Below, in pieces: positions 44,745 through 53,931 of a stretch of 64,000 nucleotides of DNA. Source of the stretch: Agrococcus jejuensis (GTDB taxonomy: Bacteria; Actinomycetota; Actinomycetes; Actinomycetales; Microbacteriaceae); contig NZ_VEFR01000001.1 of the NCBI RefSeq assembly GCF_007679035.1, forward strand, positions 1,321,925-1,385,924, written 5' to 3'. The notes under the pieces are model-generated. The model worked only from the letters and a program-made list of their open reading frames with translations, was not told the DNA's origin and searched no databases. Made by a program: the position numbers and the translations under genes. Every line of letters begins with the position of its first letter. Within the stretch, counting starts at the first letter, position 1.

Positions 44745-45724
44745 CGTTCCTGCCCGACATCCCCATCGCGGTGCTCGGCATCGTGGGCCTCGCGCTCGTG
44801 GGCCTGTGCGTCTGGCGCCTCGTCGCCGAGCGCGGCCGACGCATCCACTGGATCCGCCGCACGCTCATGGCGCTCGTCGTCATCGCGATGGTCGCGCGCC
44901 CCGGCGTGCCCGGCGGCGAGGTGCCGACGGGCTCGATCAACGTCAACGTCTTCCTCGTCATCGACACGTCGCAGTCGATCGCGGCCGAGGACTGGGGGCA
45001 GGGCGAGGCGCGCATCCAGGGCATCCGCGACGACGTGCGCGACGTCGCCTACGCATTCGCAGGCTCGAACATCTCGGTCATCACGTTCGACTCGCAGCCG
45101 CAGCTGCGCGTGCCGCTCACCGACGACGGCTCGGCCGTCATCGAGCTCGTGAACGCGCTGAAGCCCGAGATCGGGTTCTTCTCGCAGGGCTCGTCGATCT
45201 CGGCGGCCCGCGACATGCTGCAGCAGGAGATCGAGCGGGCGGATGCGGCGCATCCGGGCGCGCCGACCCTCGTGTTCTACATGGGCGACGGCGAGCAGAC
45301 CGCCGAGGCGCCGCCGCAGTCGTTCGACACCGTCGCGCCGCTCGTCGACACGGGGTTCGTGCTCGGCTACGGCACCGAGCAGGGCGGCCGCATGCAGGAG
45401 TCGTCGTTCGAGCAGCCGACGGAGCCCGTCTACGTGCAGGACCCAGCCGGCGGCGATGCCATCAGCCGCATCGACGAGGCGGCGCTGGGCGAGATCGCGA
45501 CGCAGATGGGCGTGAGCTACCTGCACCGCTCGGCCGACGTCGACCTCGCGCCGTCGCTCGACGCCATGACGTCGCAGCAGGGCGAGGTCGACCTGTCGCA
45601 GACCGAGGAGGCGCGGCTCGACCTGTACTGGGTGCTCGCCGTGCCGCTGTTCCTGCTGCTCATGTGGGAGCTGTGGGTGTTCGCGGGAGCGCTGCGGCTG
45701 CGCTCCGGCGCGAGGAGGCGATGA
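44741..45724 (+). CDS. VWA-domain membrane protein 2 (BatA/BatB-like)
   Basis: This 327-aa paralogue of the preceding protein has the same plan: N-terminal helices (about 7-27 and 40-52), a MIDAS DTSQS (75-79) and a C-terminal helix (about 294-315). The two VWA proteins probably form a heteromer in the membrane. GTG start with 4-nt overlap upstream; the stop shares one base with the next ATG. Confidence 0.88.
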   Translation: MTFLPDIPIAVLGIVGLALVGLCVWRLVAERGRRIHWIRRTLMALVVIAMVARPGVPGGEVPTGSINVNVFLVIDTSQSIAAEDWGQGEARIQGIRDDVRDVAYAFAGSNISVITFDSQPQLRVPLTDDGSAVIELVNALKPEIGFFSQGSSISAARDMLQQEIERADAAHPGAPTLVFYMGDGEQTAEAPPQSFDTVAPLVDTGFVLGYGTEQGGRMQESSFEQPTEPVYVQDPAGGDAISRIDEAALGEIATQMGVSYLHRSADVDLAPSLDAMTSQQGEVDLSQTEEARLDLYWVLAVPLFLLLMWELWVFAGALRLRSGARRR

Positions 45725-46566
45725 TGACCGACACGATCACGAGGGATGCGGCGCCCGCGCAGTCGGCGCCGCCGCACGTGCCGCCGCCGCCGAGGCGACG
45801 CCGCTGGACCGACGACGCGCGCCGCAGGCTGCGGCTCATCCTCATGCTCGTGCTCGCCCCCATCACGATCGCGGGGCTCGTGCTCGCCTCGAAGCTCGTG
45901 AGCGTCAACGCGTTCGCGGACGCCTCGCAGAACGCGTTCGAGCGACGCGCGTACCAGGAGGCCGAGATGCAGGCGCGAGGCCTGCAGTGGTGGAACTTCC
46001 TCGAGCCGTGGAAGGCGCCCTACGACGTGGGCGTCGCGCTGGGCATGCAGGGGAGCCCCGAGCAGCTCGTCGAGGCGCGCACGCTGCTCGAGGAGTCGCT
46101 CGAGCTCAACGGCCAGGAGGGCTCGAACGAGTACTGCATCATCCTCGTGTCGATCGTCTACGTCGTCGAGAAGCAGGGCGACCAGGCGCGCGAGGCCGAC
46201 GACGTGCAGACCGCGAACGGGCTCTACACCGAGGCCCTCGGCATCATCGACGCGGCCCCCGACGGCTGCTTCGCCGATCCGACGATCATCCAGGCCGACA
46301 CGGGCGAGCAGCTCGAGCAGGCCGTGCCGCGCATCGAGGAGAAGATCGAGGACGAGTCGGGCGGCGGCGGCGACTCGGAGGACCCGTCGGAGGGCGAGGA
46401 GTCCGAGGAGTCGCAGGATCCGGCCGAGGGCGACCAGCCCCAGACGCAGCAGGAGCAGCTCGAGGAGCAGAACCAGCAGGCGCAGGAGCAGCAGCAGCAG
46501 CAGGACGAGTACAACCAGCAGCAGGGCGAGGAGGAGGGCGGCGGCGGCGTCGAGCAGCCCTGGTGA
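45724..46566 (+). CDS. TPR-like membrane protein with acidic, glutamine-rich tail (BatC-like)
   Basis: This 280-aa protein has a Pro/Arg-rich start, one membrane helix (about 36-58), a helical region of TPR-like hairpins (about 75-200, with two cysteines) and a low-complexity tail (about 210-280) rich in Glu, Gly and Gln. Two ATGs adjoin (45721 and 45724); the AGGAGG at 45713-45718 is 5 nt from the second, which I use. The position at the end of MoxR-DUF58-VWA-VWA matches the TPR protein BatC of aerotolerance operons. The tail could be a flexible docking segment. Confidence 0.75.
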   Translation: MTDTITRDAAPAQSAPPHVPPPPRRRRWTDDARRRLRLILMLVLAPITIAGLVLASKLVSVNAFADASQNAFERRAYQEAEMQARGLQWWNFLEPWKAPYDVGVALGMQGSPEQLVEARTLLEESLELNGQEGSNEYCIILVSIVYVVEKQGDQAREADDVQTANGLYTEALGIIDAAPDGCFADPTIIQADTGEQLEQAVPRIEEKIEDESGGGGDSEDPSEGEESEESQDPAEGDQPQTQQEQLEEQNQQAQEQQQQQDEYNQQQGEEEGGGGVEQPW

Positions 46567-46614
46567 CGTGACGCCCCTGAGCGTGCGGCGTGCGAGGGTG
46601 CGCCCGCCGGCTCG

Positions 46615-46620
46615 TAGGAT
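46615..46620 (+). promoter_or_regulatory. Leaderless -10 element of proS
   Basis: TAGGAT ends 6 nt before GTG 46627. Confidence 0.6.
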
Positions 46621-46626
46621 CGTGGG

Positions 46627-48387
46627 GTGATCCGGCTCTCCCAGCTCTTCCTGACGACCCTCCGCGACGACCCCGTCGAGGCGGAGGCCGCCAGCCACCG
46701 ACTGCTGCTGCGCGCGGGCTACATCCGCCGCGCCGGCGCCGGCCTCTTCGCGTGGCTGCCGCTCGGCCTGCGCGTGCGTCGCCGCATCGAGGAGGTCATC
46801 CGGCAGGAGATGACGGCCGCCGGCGCGCAGGAGGTGCTCTTCCCGGGCCTGCTGCCGCGCGAGCCGTACGAGCGCAGCGGCCGCTGGAAGGCCTACGGCG
46901 ACGGCATCTTCCGCCTGCAGGACCGCAAGGGCGCCGACCACCTGCTCGCGCCGACGCACGAGGAGGTCTTCACGCTGCTCGTGCAGGACGTCGTGTCGTC
47001 GTACAAGCAGCTGCCCGTGACGATCTACCAGGTCCAGGACAAGTACCGCGACGAGACGCGGCCGCGCGCGGGCCTGCTGCGCGCGCGGGAGTTCACGATG
47101 AAGGACGCGTACTCGTTCGACGTCACCGACGAGGGGCTCGCCGCGAGCTACCAGGCGCAGCGCGACGCGTACGAGCGCATCTTCCAGCGGCTCGGTCTCG
47201 AGTACGTCATCGTGACGGCCGACAACGGCCTCATGGGCGGGGCCAAGAGCGAGGAGTTCCTGCACCCCACGGCCGTGGGCGAGGACGCGTTCGTGCAGAG
47301 CGCCGGAGGCTATGCGGCCAACGTCGAGGCGTTCACGACGCTCGCGCCGCCGGCGATCCCCTTCGGCGACGCGGCAGAGGCCGTCGTGCGCGACACGCCG
47401 GCGACGCCCACGATCGACACGCTCGTCGCGCACGCGAACGAGCACGTCGCCCGCGACGAGCCGTGGACCGCGGCGGACACGCTCAAGAACGTCGTGCTCG
47501 CGCTGACGCACGACGACGGCACGCGCGAGCTCGTCGTCGTCGGCATCCCGGGCGATCGCGACGTCGACGAGAAGCGCGCCGAGGTCGCGTTCGCGCCTGC
47601 GGACGTGGGGCAGGCGACCGAGGCGGACCTCGCCGCGAACCCCGGTCTCGTGAAGGGCTACATCGGTCCGTGGTCGGCGGCGGGCCCCGTGCTCGGCGAG
47701 CAGTCGACGACCGGCATCCGCTACCTGCTCGACCCGCGCGTCGTCGAGGGCACGACGTGGCTCACGGGTGCGAACGAGGAGGGCAGGCACGTGTTCGGCC
47801 TCGTCGCGGGCCGCGACTTCGTCGGCGACGGCACGATCGACGTCGCCTCCGTGCGTGCCGGCGACCCGGCTCCCGACGGCTCGGGCCCCGTGACGATCGA
47901 GCGCGGCATGGAGATCGGCCACGTCTTCCAGCTCGGTCGCTTCTTCGCCGAGACGCTCGGGCTGCAGGTCCTCGACGAGTCGGGTCGTCTGCAGACGGTG
48001 ACGATGGGCTCGTACGGCATCGGCGTCACGCGCAACCTCGCGGCGATCGTCGAGGCGCACCACGACGACAAGGGCATCGTATGGCCGCGCGAGATCGCGC
48101 CGTTCGACGTGCACGTCGTCGCGACGGGCCGCGACGAGGCCGTCTTCGCCCTCGCCGAGCAGCTCGTCGCCGACATCGAGGCCACGGGCCTCGAGGTGCT
48201 CTTCGACGACCGGCCGAAGGTGAGCCCCGGCGTGAAGTTCCGCGATGCCGAGCTCATCGGCGTGCCGCGCGTCGTCGTGGTGGGCCGGGGCGCCACGGAG
48301 GGTCTCGGCGAGCTGTGGGACCGTGCGACGGGCGAGCGCGCCGAGGTGCGCCTCGACGAGGTCGTGGCGCGCCTGCAGCAGGGCTGA
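46627..48387 (+). CDS. proS: Prolyl-tRNA synthetase, bacterial type with editing domain
   Basis: This 586-aa class II synthetase charges tRNA-Pro. Motif 1 is near residues 36-50 ([15 protein letters not shown]), motif 2 has [16 protein letters not shown], and motif 3 is in [15 protein letters not shown]. The INS editing domain that removes Ala-tRNA-Pro lies between motifs 2 and 3 (about 225-400), so this is the long prokaryote-type enzyme. The C-terminal anticodon-binding domain ([11 protein letters not shown] onward) is complete. The GTG start is set by the TAGGAT box. proS next to ispG/dxr genes is a common actinobacterial pattern. Confidence 0.96.
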   Translation: MIRLSQLFLTTLRDDPVEAEAASHRLLLRAGYIRRAGAGLFAWLPLGLRVRRRIEEVIRQEMTAAGAQEVLFPGLLPREPYERSGRWKAYGDGIFRLQDRKGADHLLAPTHEEVFTLLVQDVVSSYKQLPVTIYQVQDKYRDETRPRAGLLRAREFTMKDAYSFDVTDEGLAASYQAQRDAYERIFQRLGLEYVIVTADNGLMGGAKSEEFLHPTAVGEDAFVQSAGGYAANVEAFTTLAPPAIPFGDAAEAVVRDTPATPTIDTLVAHANEHVARDEPWTAADTLKNVVLALTHDDGTRELVVVGIPGDRDVDEKRAEVAFAPADVGQATEADLAANPGLVKGYIGPWSAAGPVLGEQSTTGIRYLLDPRVVEGTTWLTGANEEGRHVFGLVAGRDFVGDGTIDVASVRAGDPAPDGSGPVTIERGMEIGHVFQLGRFFAETLGLQVLDESGRLQTVTMGSYGIGVTRNLAAIVEAHHDDKGIVWPREIAPFDVHVVATGRDEAVFALAEQLVADIEATGLEVLFDDRPKVSPGVKFRDAELIGVPRVVVVGRGATEGLGELWDRATGERAEVRLDEVVARLQQG

Positions 48388-48400
48388 GGTCGTCACGACG

Positions 48401-48431
48401 AAGGGCCGGACGCGATGCGCGTCCGGCCCTT
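48401..48431. terminator. Bidirectional terminator between proS and the cyclophilin gene
   Basis: A perfect 13-bp stem (48401-48413 with 48419-48431) and a 5-nt loop is flanked by AA and TT, so it can serve both convergent genes. Confidence 0.8.
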
Positions 48432-48448
48432 CCTCGTGTCTCGGCAGG

Positions 48449-49105
48449 TCAGCCGATGGCGACCGACGCGATGGTCACGTCCTCGGCGGGCGCGCCGTCC
48501 GCGCCGCCGCCCGCGACGCCCGCGGCGCCGATCCCGGCGACCACGGCGAGGCCGGCGTCATCCATGGTGCCGAGCACCGTGTAGGAGGGCGGGAGGGGCG
48601 AGTCCTCGTAGACGAGGAAGAACTGCGAGCCGTTGGTGTCGGGCCCCGCGTTCGCCATCGCGACCGTGCCGGCCGGATACGTCTCGCTGCCGTCGAGCTC
48701 GTCGGCGTACGAGTAGCCGGGGCCGCCGCGGCCGGTGCCGGTCGGGTCGCCGCACTGCAGCACGAAGATGCCCTCGGTCGTGAGTCGATGGCACTGCGTC
48801 GCGTCGAAGTAGCCCTGCTCGGCGAGCGAGACGAGGCTGCCGACCGTGCACGGCGTGCGATCGGCGTCGAGCGTCATGCCGATGGCGCCGGCGCTCGTCT
48901 CGAGCGTGACGGCGACCTCGCCCGAGACCGTGGGCTCGGCGGGCGGGGCCTCGACGCTGCCGCTGCCGTCGGGCACGTACGTGCAGCCCTCCGCCGTCGT
49001 GCCGGCGGAGCTCGACGGCGACTGCGGGGAGTCGGGCGCCGAGCAGGCGACGAGCGCCAGGGTGGCGGTGAGGAGCAGGGCAGCGGGGAGGAGTCGGGAG
49101 CGCAC
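48449..49105 (-). CDS. Secreted cyclophilin-type peptidyl-prolyl isomerase lipoprotein
   Basis: This 218-aa protein has a lipoprotein signal peptide with lipobox LVAC (Cys at residue 21) and a Ser/Pro linker. Its cyclophilin domain carries the family sequences GYFDATQCHRL, FVLQCGDPTGTGRGGPGY and GPDTNGSQFFLVY. It would speed proline isomerisation in proteins outside the membrane. GTG start at 49105, 6 nt after TACCGT. It is convergent to proS and divergent from nusA, occupying the place where rimP usually precedes nusA. Confidence 0.92.
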   Translation of the reverse strand: MRSRLLPAALLLTATLALVACSAPDSPQSPSSSAGTTAEGCTYVPDGSGSVEAPPAEPTVSGEVAVTLETSAGAIGMTLDADRTPCTVGSLVSLAEQGYFDATQCHRLTTEGIFVLQCGDPTGTGRGGPGYSYADELDGSETYPAGTVAMANAGPDTNGSQFFLVYEDSPLPPSYTVLGTMDDAGLAVVAGIGAAGVAGGGADGAPAEDVTIASVAIG

Positions 49106-49111
49106 GACTCG

Positions 49112-49117
49112 ACGGTA
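49112..49117 (-). promoter_or_regulatory. Leaderless -10 element of the cyclophilin gene
   Basis: On the minus strand TACCGT ends 6 nt before GTG 49105. Confidence 0.5.
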
Positions 49118-49183
49118 TCCGGTCGCGCGCGCGAGCCGCGCGCGGGCGGGGATGCGCTCCCGTCCCGTGCTCGCCGCATCCGG

Positions 49184-49189
49184 TATCCT
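49184..49189 (+). promoter_or_regulatory. Candidate -10 of the nusA-infB operon
   Basis: TATCCT would start a transcript near 49196, giving a leader of about 36 nt that ends in a strong AGGAGG site, in contrast to the leaderless genes. Confidence 0.45.
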
Positions 49190-49231
49190 CGAAGGTCTGC
49201 CCGACCACAACTGCATACCAGGAGGCGCCCC

Positions 49232-50221
49232 ATGGAGATCGATCTCAGCGTGCTGAAGCACCTCGAGCGCGAGCGCGAGGTCCCGTTCGACGAGCTCGTC
49301 GTCATCACCGAGCAGGCCATCCTGCAGGCGTACCTGCGCTCCGAGGAGCACCGTGCGGCCGACGCGCCTCGCGTGCGCGTCACGATCGACCGCAAGAGCG
49401 GTCTCGTGCAGGTCTTCGAGACCGAGACCGACGAGGACGGCAACGTCATCGGCGAGTCGCCCGTGGCGCAGGAGGACTTCGGTCGCATCGCCGCATCCGC
49501 CGCCAAGCAGGTCATCTTCGAGCGCCTGCGCGCGCACTCGGACGAGTCGATCCTCGGCGACTTCAAGAGCCGCGAGGGCGAGATCGTCGCCGGCGTCGTG
49601 CAGCAGGGCCCCAACCCGCGCATGGTCTACGTGCAGCTCGGCGAGGTCGAGGCGATCATGCCGCCCGAGGAGCGCGTGCCCGGCGCCGAGTACCGTCACG
49701 GCCAGCGCCTGCGCGTGCTCATCACGAAGGTCGAGCGCGGCCGCACGGGCCCGCAGGTCACGGTGTCGCGCACGCACCCGGCGCTCGTGCGCAAGCTCTT
49801 CGCGCACGAGGTGCCCGAGATCGCCAGCGGCCAGGTCGAGATCGTCGCGATCGCGCGCGAGGCCGGCCACCGCTCGAAGATCGCCGTCATCGCCAAGGCC
49901 CCCGGCATCAACGCCAAGGGTGCCGCGATCGGCGAGATGGGCTCGCGCGTGCGCGCCGTGCAGGCCGAGCTCGGCGAGGAGAAGATCGACATCGTCGACT
50001 ACTCCGACGACCTCGCCACCTTCGTCGCGAACGCCCTGAGCCCTGCGAAGGTCACGGATGCGTTCCTGCTCGACGCGAAGCTCAAGGCCGTGCGCGCCCT
50101 TGTGCCCGACTTCCAGCTCTCGCTCGCGATCGGCAAGGAGGGCCAGAACGCCCGCCTCGCCGCGAAGCTCACGGGCTCGAAGATCGACATCCAGCCCGAC
50201 TCCGTCATGGACGAGGACTAG
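49232..50221 (+). CDS. nusA: Transcription termination/antitermination factor NusA
   Basis: This 329-aa RNA polymerase-binding factor has an N-terminal RNAP-binding domain (1-~120), an S1 domain (about 130-200, GEIVAGVVQQGPNPRMVYVQLGE) and two KH domains (about 205-329, with APGINAKGAAIGEMGSRV and AIGKEGQNARLAAKLTG). It lacks the C-terminal acidic repeats of the E. coli protein, as usual in actinobacteria. An AGGAGG lies 8 nt before the ATG. It heads nusA-ylxR-infB-rbfA, and the rimP gene that normally precedes it is absent here. Confidence 0.96.
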   Translation: MEIDLSVLKHLEREREVPFDELVVITEQAILQAYLRSEEHRAADAPRVRVTIDRKSGLVQVFETETDEDGNVIGESPVAQEDFGRIAASAAKQVIFERLRAHSDESILGDFKSREGEIVAGVVQQGPNPRMVYVQLGEVEAIMPPEERVPGAEYRHGQRLRVLITKVERGRTGPQVTVSRTHPALVRKLFAHEVPEIASGQVEIVAIAREAGHRSKIAVIAKAPGINAKGAAIGEMGSRVRAVQAELGEEKIDIVDYSDDLATFVANALSPAKVTDAFLLDAKLKAVRALVPDFQLSLAIGKEGQNARLAAKLTGSKIDIQPDSVMDED

Positions 50222-50258
50222 GGAAGCGTCGAGCCCCGTCCAGCGTTGGGATAGACTG

Positions 50259-50540
50259 ATGCCCATCCGCATGTGCCTCGGCTGCCGCATGCGCTGCGAG
50301 CAGGACGCCCTGGTGCGTCTCGTCGCGGCGAACGGCGCGGTGGTCGTCGACGAAGGTCGACGCCTGCCAGGCAGGGGCGCGTGGGTGCACTCGGATGCTG
50401 CGTGCGTCCAGCGGGCGACGAGATCGCTCGGACACGCGTTGCGCTCGAGGGGACTCGACGCGACGCCCATCGAAGCGTGGGCGGCACGACTGGCCGGAGA
50501 CGGCCACGACAGGAAGACAGAAACCACCATGGACAACTGA
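50259..50540 (+). CDS. ylxR: YlxR/DUF448 RNA-binding protein
   Basis: This 93-aa protein has the family signature R-x-C-x-x-C-R (residues 4-10, RMCLGCR), LVRLVA and a later GRGAWVH. YlxR proteins bind RNA or nucleoid and in some bacteria modulate RNase P. They are almost always encoded between nusA and infB. The ATG at 50259 directly follows a TAGACT hexamer; if that is a -10, the ATG at 50271 would be the start of a shorter form. The tail after about residue 75 is variable. Confidence 0.88.
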   Translation: MPIRMCLGCRMRCEQDALVRLVAANGAVVVDEGRRLPGRGAWVHSDAACVQRATRSLGHALRSRGLDATPIEAWAARLAGDGHDRKTETTMDN

Positions 50541-50617
50541 TGAGCGGCTCGAGATGAGACCCGTCAGCTAGACGTCCGTCCCCTGTTCGGGGTCGGACCC
50601 GGACAGGAGAACAACCA

Positions 50618-53326
50618 GTGGCAAACCCACGCGTACACGAGATCGCCGCCGAGCTCGGCGTCGAGAGCAAGGTCGCGCTCGCGAAGCTGAAGGAGATGGG
50701 GGAGTTCGTCAAGGGCCCCGCATCCGCCGTCGCTCCGCCGGTCGCGCGCAAGCTCAAGGCCGCCCTCGAGGAGGCCGGCGTCGCCAAGCAGCCCGAGGCC
50801 GCATCGGCGCCGGCGCAGGCGAAGCCTGCGTCGAAGCCCGCAGCCAAGCCGGGCGCCGCGAAGCCCGCGGCGGCGAAGCCCGCCGCCGAGGCGCCCGCGC
50901 CGACGACCCCCGCAGCGCCCGCTGCCCCTGCAGCGGCGAAGCCGGCTGCCGAGGCACCGGCCGCGACGCCCGCCGAGGCGCCCGCAGCGGCCGCCGAGGC
51001 AGCAGCAGCCCCCGCGACGCCCGCGGCACCCGCAGGCGACGCACCCACCCCCAGCGCCATCCCGCGCCCGATGGCGCGTCCCGGCGCACCCCGCCCCGGC
51101 AACAACCCCTTCGCGTCGTCGCAGGGCATGGGCCGTCCGCGCGGCGGCAACAACCCGTTCACGGCACGCCCCACGCGTGACAGCCCCCGCCCGGGCGCCC
51201 CGCGTCCCGGCGCACCCCGTCCGGGCGCCCCGCGTCCCGGCTCGCCCCGTCCCGGCGCTCCGCGCGGCGGCCAGGGCGGCCCCGGTGGTGGCGGCGGCCT
51301 CGGCTTCCAGCGTCCCGGCGCCGGCCAGCCCGGTCGTGGCGCCCCCGGTCGTGGCGGTCCCGCGTTCGCGGGTCGTCGTGGTCGCGGTCCCGGCGGCACC
51401 GCCGGCGCGTTCGGCAAGGGCGGCGGCAAGGCCAAGTCGCGCAAGTCGAAGCGGACGAAGCGGCTCGAGTTCGAGATGCGCGAGGCGCCGTCGCTCGGCG
51501 GCGTGCGCGTCCGTCGCGGCGACGGCCAGGTCGTCCGCATGCGCCGCGGCGCATCGATCTCGGACTTCGCCGAGAAGATCGACGTGAGCCCCGGCGACCT
51601 CGTGCAGGTGCTGTTCCACCTGGGCGAGATGGCCACGGCCACCGAGTCGCTCGACGAGTCGACGTTCGAGATCCTCGGCGAGGAGCTCGGCTACCGCATC
51701 CAGATCGTCAGCCCCGAGGACGAGGACAAGGAGCTCCTCGAGGGCTTCGGCCTCGACCTCGAGCAGGAGCTCGAGGACGAGGACGAGTCGGACCTCGAGT
51801 TCCGCGCCCCCGTCGTCACGGTCATGGGTCACGTCGACCACGGCAAGACGCGACTGCTCGACGCGATCCGCAAGTCGAACGTCATCGCAGGCGAGGCCGG
51901 CGGCATCACGCAGCACATCGGTGCGTACCAGGTCTACCGCGAGCACGAGGGCCTCGAGCGCGCGGTGACCTTCATCGACACCCCCGGTCACGAGGCCTTC
52001 ACGGCCATGCGTGCCCGTGGTGCTCGCGTCACCGACCTCGCGATCCTCGTGGTCGCGGCCGACGACGGCATCATGCCCCAGACGGTCGAGGCGCTGAACC
52101 ACGCCCAGGCCGCGGGCGTGCCGATCGTGGTCGCGGTCAACAAGGTCGACAAGGAGGGCGCGAACCCCGCCAAGGTGCGTCAGCAGCTCACCGAGTACAA
52201 CCTGGTGGCCGAGGAGTACGGCGGCGACGTCATGTTCGTCGACGTGTCCGCGCTCACGGGCAAGGGCGTCGACGAGCTCATCGAGGCCGTGCTGCTCACG
52301 GCCGACGCCGGGCTCGACCTGCGCGCCAACCCCAACAAGGAGGCGCGCGGCGTCGCGATCGAGGCTCGCCTCGACAAGGGCCGCGGTGCCGTCACGACCG
52401 TGCTCATCCAGTCGGGCACGCTGCGCGTCGGCGATGCGATCGTCGCGGGCACGGCCTACGGCCGCGTGCGTGCCATGACCCTCGACGACGGCACCCCCGT
52501 CGACGAGGCATGGCCGTCGATGCCCGTCCAGGTGCAGGGCCTCTCGTCGGTCCCGCGCGCAGGCGACACCTTCCTCGTCACCGAGGAGGACCGCACCGCG
52601 CGTCAGATCGCCGAGAAGCGCGAGGCCGTCGAGCGCAACGCGCTGCTGGCGAAGAGCCGCAAGCGCATCTCGCTCGAGGACTTCAAGGCCGCCCTCGACC
52701 AGGGCAAGGTCGAGACCCTCAACCTCATCATCAAGGGCGACGTGTCCGGTGCGGTCGAGGCGCTCGAGGAGTCGCTGCTCAAGATCGACATCGACGACTC
52801 GGTCGACCTGCGCATCATCCACCGAGGCGTCGGTGCCGTCACCGAGTCCGACGTGAACCTCGCGACGGTCGACTCGGCCGTGATCGTGGGCTTCAACGTG
52901 CGCCCCGACCCGAAGGCGCGCGAGCGTGCCGCCCGCGAGGGCGTCGACGTCCGCTTCTACAACGTCATCTACGCAGCGATCGACGACATCGAGAGCTCGC
53001 TGAAGGGCATGCTGAAGCCGGAGTACGAGGAGGTCCAGTCGGGCGTCGCGGAGATCCGGGAGGTGTTCCGCTCGTCGAAGTGGGGCAACATCGCCGGTGT
53101 CATCGTGCGCTCCGGCACGATCACCCGCAACGCGAAGGCGCGCGTCATCCGCGACGGCGTCGTGCTGGCCGATGGCCTGTCCATCGAGTCGCTGCGCCGC
53201 TTCAAGGACGACGTCACCGAGGTCAAGACCGACTTCGAGTGCGGCATCGGCCTGGGCAAGTTCAACGACCTGCAGCTGGGCGACGAGATCGAGACCATCG
53301 AGATGGTCGAGAAGCCGCGCGACTGA
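50618..53326 (+). CDS. infB: Translation initiation factor IF-2
   Basis: This 902-aa GTPase places fMet-tRNA on the ribosome. It has an N-terminal IF2-N domain (1-~55), then a long Ala/Pro/Lys linker (~55-150) and a Gly/Pro/Arg-rich part (~150-285) with five exact-frame PRPGA-type pentapeptide repeats (51185-51259). The G domain follows, with GHVDHGKT near residues 405-412, DTPGHE and NKVDKEG, and then domains II, III and IV. GTG start with an ACAGGAGA site. The linker is disordered and variable in length between species. A strong hairpin separates it from rbfA. Confidence 0.97.
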   Translation: MANPRVHEIAAELGVESKVALAKLKEMGEFVKGPASAVAPPVARKLKAALEEAGVAKQPEAASAPAQAKPASKPAAKPGAAKPAAAKPAAEAPAPTTPAAPAAPAAAKPAAEAPAATPAEAPAAAAEAAAAPATPAAPAGDAPTPSAIPRPMARPGAPRPGNNPFASSQGMGRPRGGNNPFTARPTRDSPRPGAPRPGAPRPGAPRPGSPRPGAPRGGQGGPGGGGGLGFQRPGAGQPGRGAPGRGGPAFAGRRGRGPGGTAGAFGKGGGKAKSRKSKRTKRLEFEMREAPSLGGVRVRRGDGQVVRMRRGASISDFAEKIDVSPGDLVQVLFHLGEMATATESLDESTFEILGEELGYRIQIVSPEDEDKELLEGFGLDLEQELEDEDESDLEFRAPVVTVMGHVDHGKTRLLDAIRKSNVIAGEAGGITQHIGAYQVYREHEGLERAVTFIDTPGHEAFTAMRARGARVTDLAILVVAADDGIMPQTVEALNHAQAAGVPIVVAVNKVDKEGANPAKVRQQLTEYNLVAEEYGGDVMFVDVSALTGKGVDELIEAVLLTADAGLDLRANPNKEARGVAIEARLDKGRGAVTTVLIQSGTLRVGDAIVAGTAYGRVRAMTLDDGTPVDEAWPSMPVQVQGLSSVPRAGDTFLVTEEDRTARQIAEKREAVERNALLAKSRKRISLEDFKAALDQGKVETLNLIIKGDVSGAVEALEESLLKIDIDDSVDLRIIHRGVGAVTESDVNLATVDSAVIVGFNVRPDPKARERAAREGVDVRFYNVIYAAIDDIESSLKGMLKPEYEEVQSGVAEIREVFRSSKWGNIAGVIVRSGTITRNAKARVIRDGVVLADGLSIESLRRFKDDVTEVKTDFECGIGLGKFNDLQLGDEIETIEMVEKPRD

Positions 53327-53340
53327 GTCGCGGACACGCA

Positions 53341-53370
53341 CGGATGGGGTGGCTGCGGCCACCCCATCCG
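53341..53370 (+). terminator. Strong hairpin between infB and rbfA
   Basis: A perfect 13-bp stem (53341-53353 with 53358-53370) has a 4-nt TGCG loop. No T-run follows, so it may attenuate, set a processing point or stabilise the infB mRNA end rather than fully terminate. Confidence 0.55.
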
Positions 53371-53374
53371 CGCA

Positions 53375-53390
53375 TCCGGATCGATCCGGA
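53375..53390. repeat. Perfect 16-bp palindrome before rbfA
   Basis: TCCGGATCGATCCGGA is fully self-complementary and lies 47 nt before the rbfA start, just after the infB hairpin. It could be a protein-binding site or a second RNA hairpin. Confidence 0.45.
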
Positions 53391-53436
53391 CGAAGAGCAT
53401 CGGCGCTGCGAGGCGCCATGAGGAGAGGAAGCAGTC

Positions 53437-53874
53437 GTGGCAGAGAACCCCAGGGCCCGCAAGATCGCGGACCGCATCCAGGAGATCACCGCGAAGACGC
53501 TCGAGCGCGAGATCCGCGATCCGCGCCTCGGGTTCGTGACGATCACCGACGTGCGCGTCACCGGCGACCTGCAGCACGCGTCGATCTTCTACACCGTGTA
53601 CGGCACCGACGAGGAGCGCAGCGACTCCGCTGCGGCGCTGCAGTCGGCGAAGGGCGTCGTGCGCCGCGAGATCGGCAAGGGCCTCACGCTGCGCCTCACG
53701 CCGTCGGTGGAGTTCATCCTCGACGCGCTGCCCGAGAACGCGGCGTCGATCGACCACCTGCTCGACGAGGCGCGCACGCGCGACGCCGCGACGAGCAAGG
53801 AGCAGTCGACGGCGTCGTACGCCGGCGACGCGGACCCGTACCGCAAGCCTCGCGAGGACGACGACGAGGACTGA
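53437..53874 (+). CDS. rbfA: Ribosome-binding factor A
   Basis: This 145-aa KH-fold factor matures the 30S subunit by acting on helix 1 of 16S rRNA. The [27 protein letters not shown] pattern (residues 13-39) and the later [12 protein letters not shown] are characteristic. The C-terminus is acidic (about 130-145). GTG start at 53437 with a GAGGAGAGGAA site 7-8 nt upstream. It closes the nusA-infB operon and is convergent with the RNB exonuclease gene. truB, often next, is about 6 kb away. Confidence 0.95.
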   Translation: MAENPRARKIADRIQEITAKTLEREIRDPRLGFVTITDVRVTGDLQHASIFYTVYGTDEERSDSAAALQSAKGVVRREIGKGLTLRLTPSVEFILDALPENAASIDHLLDEARTRDAATSKEQSTASYAGDADPYRKPREDDDED

Positions 53875-53888
53875 GCCCTCGATCGACG

Positions 53889-53919
53889 GGACCCGGCACG
53901 CCTCGCGTGCCGGGTCCTT
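53889..53919. terminator. Bidirectional terminator between rbfA and the RNB gene
   Basis: A perfect 13-bp GC-rich stem (53889-53901 with 53905-53917) and a 3-nt loop, followed by TT, lies between two convergent genes. Confidence 0.75.
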
Positions 53920-53931
53920 CGTCGTCGGGGC

